Positions 6,985 through 8,656 of a stretch of DNA of 8,656 nt are shown here, piece by piece. Source of the stretch: Candidatus Parabacteroides intestinavium (GTDB taxonomy: Bacteria > Bacteroidota > Bacteroidia > Bacteroidales > Tannerellaceae); NCBI GenBank assembly GCA_019118725.1, contig DWYO01000213.1, positions 1-8,656 of the forward strand, in the 5' to 3' direction. The translations under genes were made by a program, and so were the position numbers. The first letter of the stretch is position 1; each line of letters begins with the position of its first letter. The notes beneath the pieces are model-generated. The model did no database searches, was not told the DNA's origin, and saw only the letters and a program-made list of their open reading frames with translations.

Positions 6985-8133
6985 TCAGTTTAATTCCCTT
7001 CCGGAATACATGTGTTCGTAATAATTGATATAGTCTCCTTCGGTGATTGAGTCAACCCATGACTGATGTTCTAAGTACCAGCGGATAGTTTTAACAATAC
7101 CCGTTTCAAAAGAGGTTTCCGGAGTCCAACCTAATTCACGGTGGATTTTAGTAGGATCAATGGCATAACGTTGATCATGCCCGAGCCGGTCTTTGACGAA
7201 AGTAATCATGCTATCGTTGATCCAATCGATTGCGATTTGTCCATCAGGATCGATTTCTCGTTTTTTTAATACCTCGCGATAAGTCGGATTCTCGCTCATA
7301 AGCTGATAAATGGTACGGATGGTCAGTTTGACGATTTCGAGATTCGTCTTTTCATTATGCCCTCCTACATTATAGACTTCTCCCACACGCCCTTTATGCA
7401 GCACCAGATCGATTGCTTTACAATGGTCTTCCACATAAAGCCAGTCGCGCACGTTCGAACCATCTCCATAGACAGGAAGCTTTTTACCTTCGAGAATATT
7501 TTTGATGATAAGCGGAATCAGCTTTTCCGGAAAGTGGTAGGGACCGTAATTGTTGGAACAACGGGTGATGCTGACCGGCATCTTGTAGGTATCTGAATAG
7601 GCCTGGACAAATAAATCTGCGCTGGTTTTAGAGGCACTATATGGGCTATGCGGATTCAGCGGTGTAGACTCAGTAAAATAGCCTTCGTTTCCTAAACTAC
7701 CATACACCTCATCGGTCGATACTTGATGGAAACGGACTCCGTTTCGCCAAGTCGGATAACCTGTTTCATCTTTTCCCGTAGTCCATGCCTGCTTGGCTGC
7801 ATCCAGCAAGTTTTGCGTACCTAAGATGTTGGTTTGCAAAAAGAGTTGCGGGTTCTCTATACTTCGGTCAACATGACTTTCTGCAGCAAAATTTACTACA
7901 TAGTCAAACTGATAATCCGTAAAGAGTTTGTTGACTAAAGGACGGTCGCAGATATCACCTTTCACAAAAAAGCAACGTCTGTTATCAATATCTTCAGCAA
8001 TGGTTCCTAAATTTCCGGCATACGTAAGCAAGTCTAATATGACAATTCGGATATCGTCATGTTGGGCAAGCATATATTTGATGAAATTGGCTCCGATAAA
8101 ACCTGCGGCACCTGTAACTAAATAACTTCTCAT
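6985..8133 (-). CDS. rfbB: dTDP-glucose 4,6-dehydratase
   Basis: RfbB (RmlB) converts dTDP-D-glucose to dTDP-4-keto-6-deoxy-D-glucose, the second step of dTDP-L-rhamnose synthesis, in the cytoplasm. The 382-residue protein is a short-chain dehydrogenase/reductase of the extended type: the NAD-binding GAAGFIG motif (8-14), the conserved NFAAESHVDRS segment (81-91), the catalytic Thr-Asp-Glu triad in STDEVYG (140-142) and the YSASK pair Tyr165/Lys169. SITRCSNNYGPYHFPEKLIP (187-206) and YGDGSNVRDWLYVEDH (222-237) contribute the nucleotide-sugar site in this family. It is longer than the usual 330-360 residues. The extra length is mainly a segment around 279-312 (MSENPTYREVLKK to the first part of INDSMITFVKDRLGHD) and a small one at 118-131. 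The gene follows rfbC after 12 bases; rfbA and rfbD are not in the window and rfbD does not lie between rfbC and rfbB. Confidence 0.97.
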   Translation of the reverse strand: MRSYLVTGAAGFIGANFIKYMLAQHDDIRIVILDLLTYAGNLGTIAEDIDNRRCFFVKGDICDRPLVNKLFTDYQFDYVVNFAAESHVDRSIENPQLFLQTNILGTQNLLDAAKQAWTTGKDETGYPTWRNGVRFHQVSTDEVYGSLGNEGYFTESTPLNPHSPYSASKTSADLFVQAYSDTYKMPVSITRCSNNYGPYHFPEKLIPLIIKNILEGKKLPVYGDGSNVRDWLYVEDHCKAIDLVLHKGRVGEVYNVGGHNEKTNLEIVKLTIRTIYQLMSENPTYREVLKKREIDPDGQIAIDWINDSMITFVKDRLGHDQRYAIDPTKIHRELGWTPETSFETGIVKTIRWYLEHQSWVDSITEGDYINYYEHMYSGRELN

Positions 8134-8145
8134 AGCGGATATCTG

Positions 8146-8656
8146 TTATAAAATAAAATTCATGTCAGCTTGATGCAAGAACGGGGATTTCAAATCTTTC
8201 TCGGAGAGAATAGGTCGCTCGGCAGGAGAAATTTTCCAATCGATAGCTAAATCCGGATCGTCATAACGTATGCCGCGTTCAGCAGAAGGGGTGTAGGGAT
8301 TGTCTACTTTATAGGTAAAGATTGCTTCATGGCTCAAAACATGAAATCCGTGGGCAAATCCTTGCGGTATGAATAATTGACGTTTGTTGTCTGCAGATAA
8401 TTCGACTGCAACATGTTTCCCGAATGTAGGAGACCCTTTTCGAAGGTCAACCGCTACATCTAATACACATCCTTGGATAACACGTACCAATTTGGCTTGC
8501 GAATAAGGGGCCAGTTGGTAATGTAAACCACGAAGTACACCTTGAGATGAGCGGGATTCATTATCTTGTATAAATGAAGTCGTTCCGATGTGTGCATCGA
8601 ATTCTTCTTGCTTGAATGCTTCCATAAAGTATCCGCGCGCATCATTGAACACTTTC
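8146..8656 (-). CDS. rfbC: dTDP-4-dehydrorhamnose 3,5-epimerase, 5' end outside window
   Basis: RfbC (RmlC) epimerises dTDP-4-keto-6-deoxyglucose at C3 and C5, the third step of dTDP-L-rhamnose synthesis. About 169 codons lie in the window; the reading frame runs off the right edge as ...KVFNDARGYFMEAF. The GTG codon there encodes an internal valine rather than the start. By comparison with the family about 15-17 N-terminal residues are missing. The cupin fold motifs are present: ESRSSQGVLRGLHYQ with the catalytic base His, DVAVDLRKGSPTFGKH, IPQGFAHGFHVLS and TYKVDNPYTP, whose first Tyr is the expected catalytic acid. Spacing of that His to that Tyr (70 residues) matches His63/Tyr133 of the Salmonella enzyme. 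The C-terminus is intact. It heads the visible part of the - strand operon, with rfbB 12 bases downstream; upstream genes and the promoter are not visible. Confidence 0.96.
   Translation of the reverse strand, partial: KVFNDARGYFMEAFKQEEFDAHIGTTSFIQDNESRSSQGVLRGLHYQLAPYSQAKLVRVIQGCVLDVAVDLRKGSPTFGKHVAVELSADNKRQLFIPQGFAHGFHVLSHEAIFTYKVDNPYTPSAERGIRYDDPDLAIDWKISPAERPILSEKDLKSPFLHQADMNFIL

Noticed and set aside
8650..8652. GTG as the start codon of rfbC
   Set aside because: Family alignment from memory shows this valine inside the conserved KVFNDARGYF segment, and the frame continues open to the window edge, so the real start is outside.

Overview
The window looks like the chromosome of a gut Bacteroidales bacterium, most likely Bacteroides or a close relative. 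The reasons are a SusC/SusD-type outer-membrane pair (a Bacteroidota hallmark), a lipoprotein-type SusD, weak or absent Shine-Dalgarno sequences before most genes, and a perfect match to the Bacteroides -7 promoter element (TAnnTTTG) upstream of one gene. The window is densely coding, with no RNA genes, insertion sequences, CRISPR arrays or gene-free stretches over 300 bases.

Left part, + strand (67-4831): a complete two-gene unit. It encodes a SusC-family TonB-dependent outer-membrane transporter and, 16 bases later, its SusD-family surface lipoprotein. Together they should form a lidded importer for a bulky nutrient, a glycan or possibly a peptide. No glycoside hydrolase, surface glycan-binding protein or regulator lies downstream. 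The unit ends at a strong hairpin terminator (4891-4919), so the substrate cannot be read from this window.

Right part, - strand (8656 down to 4943), transcribed toward the susCD unit: rfbC (5' end outside the window), rfbB, a LysR-type regulator of the YeiE/CysL type, and a YeiH-family ten- to eleven-helix membrane protein. RfbB and RfbC are two of the four enzymes that make dTDP-L-rhamnose for surface polysaccharides. The first three genes are tightly packed (gaps of 12 and 7 bases) and are probably one transcript. The yeiH-like gene follows after 97 bases.

That 97-base gap is the most interesting non-coding segment. It carries a perfect Bacteroides -7 box without a recognisable -33 box, plus three dyads. 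The most distant is a textbook LysR-type T-N11-A dyad (ATAAC-N5-GTTAT) about 60 bases upstream of the predicted transcription start. This suggests that the LysR protein encoded immediately upstream controls the YeiH-family transporter, as expected for the yeiE/yeiH pairing seen in other bacteria, but in tandem rather than divergent orientation and attached to a rhamnose-nucleotide operon. I see no clearly novel system. The regulator/transporter pair with its intergenic dyads and the solitary susCD pair are the best leads.
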